Positions 52,422-61,304 of a stretch of DNA of 64,000 bases are shown here, piece by piece. Origin of the DNA: Chitinophaga pinensis (lineage in GTDB: Bacteria; Bacteroidota; Bacteroidia; UKL13-3); NCBI GenBank assembly GCA_945870425.1, contig CAMBSD010000001.1:62001-126000 (forward strand). The letters run 5' to 3'. The notes beneath the pieces are model-generated. The model had not been told where the DNA came from, made no database searches, and was given only the letters and a program-made list of their open reading frames with translations. Each line of letters opens with the position of its first letter. Position 1 is the stretch's first letter. The position numbers and the translations under genes are program-made.

Positions 52422-54272
52422 ATGGCAAAAACAACAGAAAATGAATTAGAGTCGGTGGTAATTAGGTTTGCGGGCGATAGTGGAGACGGAATGCAGTTAA
52501 CTGGTACTCAATTTAGTAACACCACCGCATTGTTCGGAAACGATATTGCTACCTTTCCAGATTTCCCAGCAGAGATACGCGCCCCAATAGGAACATTAGC
52601 CGGTGTGTCAGGCTACCAAATTCATTTTGGAAGCAAAAAAATAAATACCCCTGGCGACTTGAGCGATGTGTTGGTAGTGATGAATGTAGCTGCCTTAAAA
52701 GCCAACATAAAAGGCTTACGTAAAGGAGGAGTAATCATTGCCAACAGCGATGGTTTCGATTCTAAAAATATGCGTTTGGCCAATGTGCCTGAAGATAAAA
52801 ATCCATTAACGGATGGTTCATTGAGCGAATACGATGTAAAGACAATAGACGTAACCAAAATTACACGTGCAGCCCTTGCAGACAGTGGCATGGGAACCAA
52901 AGAAATAGACCGTTGCAAAAATATGTTTGTATTGGGTTTGATATATTGGATGTATCACCGTGATATGCAAAGTTCAATTGATTTTATCACTAGTAAATTT
53001 AGCAAAAACCAAGCTGTGATGAATGCCAACATCAAGGTTTTGCAAGCAGGCTGGAGTTATGGCGAAACCACTGAAATGTTTGCCAACCGCTACAATGTGG
53101 CTCCTGCACAAATGGAAACGGGTATATACCGAAGCATAATGGGTAACCAAGCTGCGGCTTATGGTTTAATTGCCGCTTCAGTAAAATGTGGCTTGCCATT
53201 ATTCTATGGCACTTATCCAATCACACCAGCTTCTGATATTTTGCATGAATTATCTAAATACAAAAACTTTGATATTAAAACATTCCAAGCAGAGGATGAG
53301 ATAGCAGCTATATGTTCATCAATAGGTGCGGCCTTTGGTGGTAGTTTGGCCATTACAGGTTCATCAGGACCAGGCATAGCCCTGAAGGGTGAAGCCATTG
53401 GTTTGGCTACTATGCTTGAAATGCCTCTAGTAATTGTGAATGTGCAACGCGCTGGGCCAAGCACTGGTATGCCTACCAAAACCGAGCAAGCAGATTTGAT
53501 GCAGGCCATGTATGGTAGAAATGGCGAATGCCCAGTTGTAATTTTAGCTGCTCAAAGTCCTTCAGATTGTTTCACCATGGCTTATGAAGCATGTAGAATT
53601 GCCTTGCAACATATGATACCGGTGTTTTTCTTAAGCGATGGTTATATAGCCAATGGCGCTGAGCCCTGGAAATTCCCTCAAAGCAAAGATTTACCTGAAA
53701 TAAAAGTATCGTTTGCTCCTCAACGTGCAGCAGATGATCCTAAGTTTATGCCTTACCTAAGAGATGAAAAATTATCTCGTCCATGGGCAATTCCCGGCAC
53801 CAAAGGTTTAGAGCATCGAATAGGTGGATTAGAAAAACAAAACGAAACAGGCAATATTAGTTACGATGGAGATAACCATGAGCTAATGACTCATTTACGT
53901 CAAGAAAAAGTAGATACGGTAGCTAATAATATTCCCTTACAAACCATAGATACAGGTGCTGAAACAGGAGATTTATTAATCCTTGGTTGGGGTGGAACAT
54001 ACGGTGCACTAAAAACAGCAACCACCATTTTAAGAGGTGAAGGATTGAATGTTTCTCATGCGCATGTGAGGTATATAAACCCATTCCCAAAAAACTTAGG
54101 AGATATACTAAGAAACTTTAAAACTGTTGTAGTGCCTGAGTTAAACAATGGTCAATTGGTAAAAATTATTAGAGACAAATATTTTGTTGATGCCATTCCT
54201 TACAATAAAATTCAAGGGCAACCTTTTATGAGTGATGAGGTGGTAAGAAAGATTAAAGAAATTCTTGCTTAA
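52422..54272 (+). CDS. korA: 2-oxoacid:ferredoxin oxidoreductase, fused gamma-alpha subunit
   Basis: A 616-residue subunit of the KorAB type. The N-terminal gamma domain opens VIRFAGDSGDGMQLTGTQFS. The alpha domain begins near residue 225 (MGNQAAAYGLIAASVKCGLPLFYGTYPITPASDILHEL) and contains NVQRAGPSTGMPTKTEQADL. With KorB it would convert 2-oxoglutarate (or a related 2-oxoacid) and CoA to the acyl-CoA with ferredoxin reduction. korB follows after 92 bases. The exact substrate is inferred. Confidence 0.92.
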   Translation: MAKTTENELESVVIRFAGDSGDGMQLTGTQFSNTTALFGNDIATFPDFPAEIRAPIGTLAGVSGYQIHFGSKKINTPGDLSDVLVVMNVAALKANIKGLRKGGVIIANSDGFDSKNMRLANVPEDKNPLTDGSLSEYDVKTIDVTKITRAALADSGMGTKEIDRCKNMFVLGLIYWMYHRDMQSSIDFITSKFSKNQAVMNANIKVLQAGWSYGETTEMFANRYNVAPAQMETGIYRSIMGNQAAAYGLIAASVKCGLPLFYGTYPITPASDILHELSKYKNFDIKTFQAEDEIAAICSSIGAAFGGSLAITGSSGPGIALKGEAIGLATMLEMPLVIVNVQRAGPSTGMPTKTEQADLMQAMYGRNGECPVVILAAQSPSDCFTMAYEACRIALQHMIPVFFLSDGYIANGAEPWKFPQSKDLPEIKVSFAPQRAADDPKFMPYLRDEKLSRPWAIPGTKGLEHRIGGLEKQNETGNISYDGDNHELMTHLRQEKVDTVANNIPLQTIDTGAETGDLLILGWGGTYGALKTATTILRGEGLNVSHAHVRYINPFPKNLGDILRNFKTVVVPELNNGQLVKIIRDKYFVDAIPYNKIQGQPFMSDEVVRKIKEILA

Positions 54273-54364
54273 GTATAAATTAATAAAGTCAAAAGAAAAT
54301 TACAAACAATGTGAATCATGGATTTTAAGTAATTCAAACTCCAAGATTCAGAATTTATAATATT

Positions 54365-55390
54365 ATGAATGAAATTGCAGCAAAATTAACGTCAAAAGAT
54401 TTCGCATCAGACCAAGAAGTACGCTGGTGCCCAGGTTGTGGCGATTATAGTATATTAAAACAAGTTCAAACTGTACTACCTGATTTAGGCAGACCACGCG
54501 AAGAGTTTGTGTTTATTTCAGGTATTGGATGCTCATCGCGTTTTCCATATTATATGGACACCTTTGGTATGCACTCGATACATGGCAGAGCCACAGCCAT
54601 TGCAACAGGCTTGAAAGCTACACGCCCAGATTTATCCGTTTGGATTATTACAGGCGATGGAGACTCTATGTCAATTGGTGGCAATCATTTTATACACTTG
54701 TTGCGTAGAAATCCAGATGTGAATGTATTATTGTTTAACAACCAAATTTATGGTTTAACAAAAGGTCAATACTCACCAACATCAGAGCAAGGCAAGGTAA
54801 CCAAATCAAGCCCAATGGGTTCGGTTGATTATCCATTTAACCCTATCGCATTATGTTTGGGTGCAGATGCTACTTTTGTGGCACGTACCATGGACAGAGA
54901 TCCAAAGCACCAACAAGCCATTATCAAAAGAGGTCACGACCACAAAGGAACATCGTTGGTAGAGATCTATCAAAATTGCAATGTGTTTAATGATGGTGCT
55001 TATGAAATATACACCGAAAAAAGCAGCAAGAAAGAAGAAACCTTGATGATGGAACATGGCAAGCCATTGATATTTGGTGAAAACAATGATAAAGGAATCA
55101 AACTAGATGGATTTAAACCTGTCATTGTTAGTTTGAATGATGTGTCGGTGGATGACTTATGGGTGCACGATGAAACAGATTTGGTTAAAGCAACCATCAT
55201 CTCCCGTTTCTATGATGATCCGGGCAAAGAAAACCATTTTCCTCGTCCATTTGGTGTGTTCTACGTTAACAATAATAAAAGGACTTTTGATGATTTATTT
55301 AATGAGCAAATTACAGAAGCCAAAGAAACTAAAGGCCCAGGCGAATTAAACCAATTATTGGCAGGTAGAGAAACATGGGTAGTAAACTAA
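54365..55390 (+). CDS. korB: 2-oxoacid:ferredoxin oxidoreductase, beta subunit
   Basis: A 341-residue TPP-binding subunit. WCPGCGDYSILK gives the cluster/CoA-region cysteines, GIGCSSRFPYYM the conserved Fe-S region, and ITGDGDSMSIGGNHFIH plus NNQIYGLTKGQYSPTSE the TPP/Mg2+ site. It pairs with korA upstream. The extended C-terminus (after residue 290) is typical of the beta subunits in Bacteroidota and other bacteria. Confidence 0.93.
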   Translation: MNEIAAKLTSKDFASDQEVRWCPGCGDYSILKQVQTVLPDLGRPREEFVFISGIGCSSRFPYYMDTFGMHSIHGRATAIATGLKATRPDLSVWIITGDGDSMSIGGNHFIHLLRRNPDVNVLLFNNQIYGLTKGQYSPTSEQGKVTKSSPMGSVDYPFNPIALCLGADATFVARTMDRDPKHQQAIIKRGHDHKGTSLVEIYQNCNVFNDGAYEIYTEKSSKKEETLMMEHGKPLIFGENNDKGIKLDGFKPVIVSLNDVSVDDLWVHDETDLVKATIISRFYDDPGKENHFPRPFGVFYVNNNKRTFDDLFNEQITEAKETKGPGELNQLLAGRETWVVN

Positions 55391-55402
55391 TTGCTTTTAT
55401 TG

Positions 55403-55436
55403 GTTCACAGTTGGCAACTTTAAGTTAACTGTGAAC
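55403..55436. repeat. 10-bp perfect inverted repeat between korB and nth
   Basis: GTTCACAGTT (55403-55412) and AACTGTGAAC (55427-55436) flank 14 bases. The words are those of the dispersed CAGTTCA/GTTGAC repeats also present near 4940 and in murG. It could act as a weak terminator for korB. Confidence 0.5.
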
Positions 55437-55457
55437 TGAAAAAGTTGAGCACAATGC

Positions 55458-56108
55458 ATGACAAAAAAAGAGCGTTACGAAAATATCCTCAATTATTTTA
55501 TTACCAATCAGCCCATAGCTGAAACAGAATTAGAATATGAAAACCCTTATCAATTATTGGTAGCGGTTATTTTATCTGCCCAATGCACCGATAAAAGGGT
55601 AAACATGGTTACCCCTCCCCTCTTCCAAATTTTTCCAACTCCTCAAAAATTAGCACAAGCAGAATTTGATGAGGTTTTTCCTTACATACGTTCCATAAGC
55701 TATCCTAACAATAAGACCAAGCATTTGATAGGCATGGCACAAATGCTTGTAAATAATTTTGAAGCCAAAGTGCCTGAAAGTATAGAAGATTTAGTAAAAC
55801 TCCCGGGAGTGGGAAGAAAAACCGCCAATGTGATTGCATCAGTAGTGTATAACCAACCTGCTATGGCTGTAGATACACATGTATATAGAGTAAGTGCACG
55901 CTTGGGCCTCACAATTGCTGCCAAAACGCCTTTGCAAACCGAGCAACAATTGGTAAAAAACATTCCTCAAGAATATATTGCAACTGCCCATCATTGGCTG
56001 ATTTTGCATGGCAGATACATTTGCTTGGCTCGCACACCTAAATGCGAGGAATGCAAGATTTCGCAGTTTTGTAAGTATTATGAAAAGAAGCTGAAGCCAG
56101 AAAAATAA
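55458..56108 (+). CDS. nth: Endonuclease III (DNA glycosylase/AP lyase)
   Basis: A 216-residue HhH-GPD base excision repair enzyme that removes oxidised pyrimidines. The HhH motif is LVKLPGVGRKTANVIASVV, with the catalytic lysine in VILSAQCTDKRVN (family Lys in the helix-hairpin-helix region) and catalytic aspartate in MAVDTHVYRVSARLGL. The four cysteines CLARTPKCEECKISQFC bind a [4Fe-4S] cluster. Start ATG 55458 fits the family. Confidence 0.95.
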   Translation: MTKKERYENILNYFITNQPIAETELEYENPYQLLVAVILSAQCTDKRVNMVTPPLFQIFPTPQKLAQAEFDEVFPYIRSISYPNNKTKHLIGMAQMLVNNFEAKVPESIEDLVKLPGVGRKTANVIASVVYNQPAMAVDTHVYRVSARLGLTIAAKTPLQTEQQLVKNIPQEYIATAHHWLILHGRYICLARTPKCEECKISQFCKYYEKKLKPEK

Positions 56109-56231
56109 CTACTGCTTAAAGTACTTACATTTAAATTAAGAGAAAACAAGTGAATCTTGCATTTTTCCTTGATTACAATTGTGTTGGCTTATTTGAATTT
56201 CTTCGTAACTCAAGCAGATATATTCCATAAC

Positions 56232-56843
56232 TTATACCCTTACCCATTCTTTTTTATTCGGGTCATACTTTTTGATAACTTTAGCAGGATTCCCAACAGC
56301 AATTGAATACGGTGGAATGCTTTTGGTAACAACAGCACCCCCGGCAACCACTGAGTGTTTGCCAATAGTAACTCCAGCTGTTAATACAGCATTTGCACCA
56401 ATCCAACAATCGTCTTCGATAATAATAGTAGCCATCGTAACTTTTTGTTTTGATATAGGAATATCTATAATTTCATAACCATGATTCAAACCACTTGAAA
56501 CCACATTCTGTGCAAAAATTACATTATTACCAACAGTTACCGGTCCAATAATTACGTTAGACATACCAATACGCGAACCACTACCAATTAATACATCACC
56601 TACACCATTGTTAATGGTACAAAAATCTTCTATGGTAGAATTGGCACCCAAAGTAAATTTATTAAAAGGCAAAACATCAAATCTCACCCATTTTTCAACC
56701 CTTGATCCTTTGCCAAAAGTATGAATAAATGGATTAACCAATTTCACCCAAACCCTTGGCCTAGCTTGACCTTTGGGTATAAGCATCCAATGCACAAATT
56801 TCTTTATTTTAGGATTTCCTTTTATAAAAGAGGCTAAAGACAT
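56232..56843 (-). CDS. Hexapeptide-repeat acetyltransferase
   Basis: A 203-residue left-handed beta-helix acyltransferase: repeated hexapeptides from about residue 65 (GANSTIEDFCTINNGVGDVLIGSGSRIGMSNVIIG split by short loops), then DCWIGANAVLTAGVTIGKHSVVAGGAVVTKSIPPYSIAVGNPAKVIKKY, the closing pattern of the WcaF/LacA/NodL group. It likely O-acetylates a sugar of a surface polysaccharide. It follows the glycosyltransferase gene on the minus strand (22 bases apart) and diverges from the chain-length genes. Confidence 0.87.
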   Translation of the reverse strand: MSLASFIKGNPKIKKFVHWMLIPKGQARPRVWVKLVNPFIHTFGKGSRVEKWVRFDVLPFNKFTLGANSTIEDFCTINNGVGDVLIGSGSRIGMSNVIIGPVTVGNNVIFAQNVVSSGLNHGYEIIDIPISKQKVTMATIIIEDDCWIGANAVLTAGVTIGKHSVVAGGAVVTKSIPPYSIAVGNPAKVIKKYDPNKKEWVRV

Positions 56844-56865
56844 ATTATTAATTTTTTACTTGATG

Positions 56866-58062
56866 TTACTTGCCAACGAAGTTAATGGCTTTATATATTT
56901 CGGCAACACTATTTTCCCAAGTATGAGAGCAAGCAAATTCTATTCGAGCATTTCTTTTCTCCTCATTATCTTCATCCAATGCCTTTTGAATAAAGCTAAG
57001 ATAATCTTCTTTTGTTTTAGCCAAATAGGTAAACTCAGCAAAAATACTCATAGCCTTAGTTTCTGTTGCAACTGTGGCTTTGCCCATGGCAAGGTACTCA
57101 TCTATCTTTCTAGGATAATTCCCAATGGTAGTATCATTCAATATTTGAGGATTGATAGCTACATCGAACTTAGCCAAATAAGCAGGCAATTCATCACCTA
57201 TTTTCAAACCAAGGAAATGAACATTCGCCATATCATGGAGTTTAGATTTTTTAAAAGCATCATCTTCTGGTCCGATCAAAACAATACTCCAATCTGGTCT
57301 TTCAGTCGCTATCATTTCCAATAATTCAATATCCAACCTTAAGGAAAACAAAGCTCCAATATATCCCACAATTGGCGAAGTAATGTTTTTTATATCATCA
57401 GGTATAGATGAGATTTTAGATATATCAAAGGCACTCACATCGCAGCCTTGTCCTACATAAAAGGAATTTGGGTTATGTTCTTTAGCAATTTCAGACAAAT
57501 AAGTAGAATTTGCACAAACAACATCACTTTTTGCCATTAGTTCAGGCTCAAGTTTACTTCCATGCTTATACCAATAATCAACACTCATCATATTGTCTCT
57601 CGTATAATAAATGCTCATAGCTGGTTTCAATAATTCTTTCAGATGATAGCTTCGAAACATATCACTATCATTAAACACAATAATGTCCTTAAAATGAAGT
57701 TTTTCAATAGCAGTCCGAATTTCAGATGCGAAGATTTTATTGTTTTTTTTGTTGATAAACCTAAATAAAAAAGTAAAAGGCAGCCAATTAACCGATTCAA
57801 TTATGCAATTTGGAAACAGATTCCACATATTGCTATTAATTGGTACCAAATTGTTCTTATTTTTATAGATAAAATCTAATCTTTTAATAACAGATTCCTT
57901 ATCCTTATCTCGCTTAATCGTTATACGATCAAGAGGGTAATTTACATAGAGTACACGATTATCTTTGGCAAATTCAGCTGCAATATTTTTACAATTACTA
58001 CCAATATCATTATCCCATGCCTGCAACCCCACAACAACTATATCTCTGCCTTTAATTACCAT
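56866..58062 (-). CDS. Glycosyltransferase (family 4-like)
   Basis: A 398-residue cytoplasmic glycosyltransferase of the GT-B fold. The N-terminal domain opens VVGLQAWDNDIGSNCKNIAAEF; the donor-binding domain has VGYIGALFSLRLDIELLEMIA, WSIVLIGPEDDAF, VHFLGLKIGDELPAYLAKFDVAINP and PRKIDEYLAMGKATVATETKA, the EX7E-like region. It would transfer a sugar to a lipid-linked or protein acceptor in surface polysaccharide synthesis; sugar unknown. The acetyltransferase gene follows. Confidence 0.85.
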   Translation of the reverse strand: MVIKGRDIVVVGLQAWDNDIGSNCKNIAAEFAKDNRVLYVNYPLDRITIKRDKDKESVIKRLDFIYKNKNNLVPINSNMWNLFPNCIIESVNWLPFTFLFRFINKKNNKIFASEIRTAIEKLHFKDIIVFNDSDMFRSYHLKELLKPAMSIYYTRDNMMSVDYWYKHGSKLEPELMAKSDVVCANSTYLSEIAKEHNPNSFYVGQGCDVSAFDISKISSIPDDIKNITSPIVGYIGALFSLRLDIELLEMIATERPDWSIVLIGPEDDAFKKSKLHDMANVHFLGLKIGDELPAYLAKFDVAINPQILNDTTIGNYPRKIDEYLAMGKATVATETKAMSIFAEFTYLAKTKEDYLSFIQKALDEDNEEKRNARIEFACSHTWENSVAEIYKAINFVGK

Positions 58063-58094
58063 GATAAAAAAATATTAATAAACTAATTTCATTA

Positions 58095-58102
58095 CAAACG
58101 TA
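58095..58102 (-). promoter_or_regulatory. -7 box for the glycosyltransferase-acetyltransferase pair
   Basis: On the minus strand TACGTTTG is an exact TAnnTTTG match, 32 bases before the glycosyltransferase ATG. A -33 TTG exists only at a longer spacing (28). Confidence 0.4.
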
Positions 58103-58262
58103 AAATAAATATTTGCTTAATAAAAATGTTCAATTTTTAGACACTCCGACATTGCAGGTTAATAACTATAATACATCCCTAATATATGCAGCATTTACTT
58201 TGTACGAGTTGAAATTAGATAAAATCGTAACCACAAATTTGATATAAACTATATTTAATTTA

Positions 58263-59048
58263 ATGAAAAATACAAGTAAGTTAATGAGGAGTATAATCAG
58301 ACTAACAATAACTCTTTTGGTATTAAGTGTTTTCGGCAAAGAGTTGAATGCACAGAACAATACCAGGGTAAATGCCGACACGGCATTGTTGAATCCATCG
58401 ATTGACATAGAGGACCTGTTACCACCTTTGGATTCACTTTACGTCATTGCATTAAAAAACAATCCTTTACAAAGATTGGAGCAATCGCAAGCAAATGCAG
58501 CGTATTGGAACATCAAGTATGTAAAAGTATTGTGGACACAAGGCCTTGGAGTTTTTTTTAATTATAATTTTGGTAACCTACCATTTTTCTCTGGGCAAAT
58601 TGTGGCAAATAGTGGTGGTACAGAGTTCGTTTCTCAATACCAAGGATACAGGGCTGGAATTAATATCTCATTGACGGTTTTTGATTTCATAGGACGTAAA
58701 CCAAGGGTAAGACAAGCAGAAGAATTATGGGAAGCAACAAAACACAAAAAAGATGTAGAAGCACTTACAACAAAACAAACTATTACCGATTTCTATACAA
58801 ACATGATTGGTTGGCAAAAATTGTGGAAAGCAAGAAACGAGGATATGATTCTTCAATTGGTGGCTGTAGGATTAGCTGAAAAAGAATACAAAGAAGGGTC
58901 GATACAAATGAATGAATTTGCAAGGCAGCGAAATGTATACTCAATTTCTATGGCAGCAGAGGAAGAAGCTAAGAAAAATTTTATAAATTTTTACGAAAGA
59001 CTTCAAGTTATAGTAGGTGTTAAATTAACGACTTTAAAACGAAAATAA
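58263..59048 (+). CDS. Short TolC-like outer membrane protein
   Basis: A 261-residue protein with a signal peptide (about 1-30, ending ELNAQ). The body is TolC-like: DSLYVIALKNNPLQRLEQSQANAAYWNIKYVKVLW, a beta segment (GYRAGINISLTVFDF), then long helices. TolC-family proteins have two such repeats (about 430-480 residues); this one has a single repeat. It lies upstream of the Wzz-like gene with one base between, so it probably helps polysaccharide export through the outer membrane. The match is moderate and partly by context. Confidence 0.68.
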   Translation: MKNTSKLMRSIIRLTITLLVLSVFGKELNAQNNTRVNADTALLNPSIDIEDLLPPLDSLYVIALKNNPLQRLEQSQANAAYWNIKYVKVLWTQGLGVFFNYNFGNLPFFSGQIVANSGGTEFVSQYQGYRAGINISLTVFDFIGRKPRVRQAEELWEATKHKKDVEALTTKQTITDFYTNMIGWQKLWKARNEDMILQLVAVGLAEKEYKEGSIQMNEFARQRNVYSISMAAEEEAKKNFINFYERLQVIVGVKLTTLKRK

Positions 59049-59049
59049 A

Positions 59050-61290
59050 ATGACTTTTACACAGTTCATCAGAATCTTAAAACGTAACCTAATTTGGTTG
59101 ATATTATTTACAACCTTAATCGCTGTTATAGTTTACTTTCTAACACAGAGATTACCCAAAGAATTCGTTTCAGGCACTACAATTTATACGGGTATTGCCT
59201 CTGGCTATAGTATTTCTTCAACTGAAGGGGCACAATCCACGCTAGATTATTTCGCAGTAACGAATGCATTCGATAATTTGATTACAACTGTAAAATCAAA
59301 AAATACGATTGAAGAAGTATCCATAAAGTTGTTGGCTCAACATTTATTGTTGGAACAACCCGATCCATCCATATTAGGACAAGAAGGATTTGAGAAACTT
59401 CGTGGACTAGTATCTGAAGAGGATAGGTCACAAATGATTATTTCTGGAAACTTTGCGGCAACAGTGGATAAAATAACTAAGATTAAAAATTCAAGTGGAG
59501 ATAATATTGTACTTCAATTATTAAATACACCCAAATCATACTATAGCATAGAAACTATCTTATCTAATTTAACCGCGGAGAGAAAATCCAGCTCCGATTT
59601 CATTGATATATCATACAAAGCAGGTGATCCCGGTGTATGCGTAAATACAGTTAAATTTTTATCAGAATCTTTCATCACCAAATACAAATATTTAAAAGGT
59701 GCTGAGACCATAAATGTAGTTAAATGGTTTGAAGCGAGATTAAGAGAGTCAGCAGGTGAACTTAACAATTCTGAGAACAAGTTAAAAGACTTTGGTATTA
59801 GAAACAAAATCATTAATTATAACGAACAATCAAAATTCATTGCTGAAGCCAAAGAAGATAATGAAACAGATTATTATAAAGAGTTGATGAATTACGAAGG
59901 CAAAAAAAGAGCCGTTGCAAGATTAGAAGACAAATTAGAATCAAGAGAAATCTTATTAAAAAACAATTCGGTTTTAAATAAATTAAGAAGAGAACTATCA
60001 GTAGTTAACGAGCAATTGGTTAGATCAAAATTATATTCAAATCCCAAAGAAGATATTACCAGATTGGCCCAAAAAGGAGAAGATTTGAAAAAAGAAATTC
60101 GCCTTTATGTATTACAAGCATACAGCCTAAACAATACCATAGAAGGTGTTCCACAACAAAATTTATTAAACCGCTGGTTGGATGAAATCTTAAGTGCTGA
60201 TGAGGCAGATGCAAGATTGAATGTATATGTTGATAGAAGAAAAGAGTTTGACAGACAATACAACGAATTTGCACCATTAGGTATGCAAATTAGCAGATTA
60301 GAAAGAGAAGTAAGTGTAAACGAAAAACAATATCTTGAGATACTACATGGCTTGCATTTGGCTAAATTACGTCAACAAAACATTGAGTTAAGCAACAACC
60401 TGCAAGTAATGGATAATCCAACTTTCCCTCTAAAACCATTATCTTCCCGTAGATTATTATTAATCATCATATCGTTTGTAACCTCGTTCTTCTTAATCCT
60501 AGCCTACTTTGTTACAAAAGAACTATTGGATTCATCTGTTAAAAACACAGCCAAAGCTGAACAATTAACTGGATTGAAAATATTTAGTGCTTTGCCTGAC
60601 AATATTGGATTAAACAACTTATCAATTAATAAAATTGAAAATACTTTACTTGATTATGCGGTTTCAAATTTAAAAATTGAAATAGAAAGTGGTGAAAATA
60701 TAAGTAATAATTACTTGATTACCATTTTAAGTTCAAGAGAGCAAGAAGGCAAGACTTATGCTGGTCTGAAATTAGCTGAAAAATTATACTCATTGGATAG
60801 TTCAGTGCTATTCATTACTAACGATGAAAGTATTGAAGACTCAGAAACTGATGATAGAAAATTAAGAATAGCTAAATATGATATCACTAGTAAATTATTT
60901 GGAGCAAAATCAGTAGACAATTTATTACCAGAATTTTCAAGAGTAAATGGCTCCAATTACAATTTCGTAATTTTAGAAATTCCTGCAATAAGTATAAATG
61001 CATTGCCAAATCAATTAGTAAAAAACTCAAGGCTGTCACTAATGATGCTTGATGCAAGAAGATCGTGGACCAATTCAGACAACTCAATACTAAACTTATA
61101 TAGAAAAGCTTCAGGTAACGACAACAGAATCATGCTTTGGTTAAATCACGTAGATACTGACAATCTAGAGACATTGATTGGCAGCAGATATATACATCGC
61201 AGCAAAAAAGGAATAAAGAATCCCACGAGATTATTGAACGAAAACTCGAGCCAACAAGAACAAACAACTGAAGAGGTTGAAACTATCTAA
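59050..61290 (+). CDS. Wzz-like polysaccharide co-polymerase with degenerate BY-kinase domain
   Basis: A 746-residue protein with membrane segments near 14-33 and 474-493. Between them lies a Wzz domain followed by a long coiled-coil region (about 220-460). The C-terminal domain (from 525) has the fold of a bacterial tyrosine kinase: LITILSSREQEGKTYAGLKLAEKL in place of the GEGKT Walker A, and VLFITND where the Walker A' Asp-x-Asp is expected. The tyrosine cluster is not seen at the end. It likely controls chain length or export of a surface polysaccharide, and the kinase may be inactive or reduced. It follows the TolC-like gene after one base; the flippase follows 14 bases on. Confidence 0.8.
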   Translation: MTFTQFIRILKRNLIWLILFTTLIAVIVYFLTQRLPKEFVSGTTIYTGIASGYSISSTEGAQSTLDYFAVTNAFDNLITTVKSKNTIEEVSIKLLAQHLLLEQPDPSILGQEGFEKLRGLVSEEDRSQMIISGNFAATVDKITKIKNSSGDNIVLQLLNTPKSYYSIETILSNLTAERKSSSDFIDISYKAGDPGVCVNTVKFLSESFITKYKYLKGAETINVVKWFEARLRESAGELNNSENKLKDFGIRNKIINYNEQSKFIAEAKEDNETDYYKELMNYEGKKRAVARLEDKLESREILLKNNSVLNKLRRELSVVNEQLVRSKLYSNPKEDITRLAQKGEDLKKEIRLYVLQAYSLNNTIEGVPQQNLLNRWLDEILSADEADARLNVYVDRRKEFDRQYNEFAPLGMQISRLEREVSVNEKQYLEILHGLHLAKLRQQNIELSNNLQVMDNPTFPLKPLSSRRLLLIIISFVTSFFLILAYFVTKELLDSSVKNTAKAEQLTGLKIFSALPDNIGLNNLSINKIENTLLDYAVSNLKIEIESGENISNNYLITILSSREQEGKTYAGLKLAEKLYSLDSSVLFITNDESIEDSETDDRKLRIAKYDITSKLFGAKSVDNLLPEFSRVNGSNYNFVILEIPAISINALPNQLVKNSRLSLMMLDARRSWTNSDNSILNLYRKASGNDNRIMLWLNHVDTDNLETLIGSRYIHRSKKGIKNPTRLLNENSSQQEQTTEEVETI

Positions 61291-61304
61291 TTCGATATTG
61301 ATAA

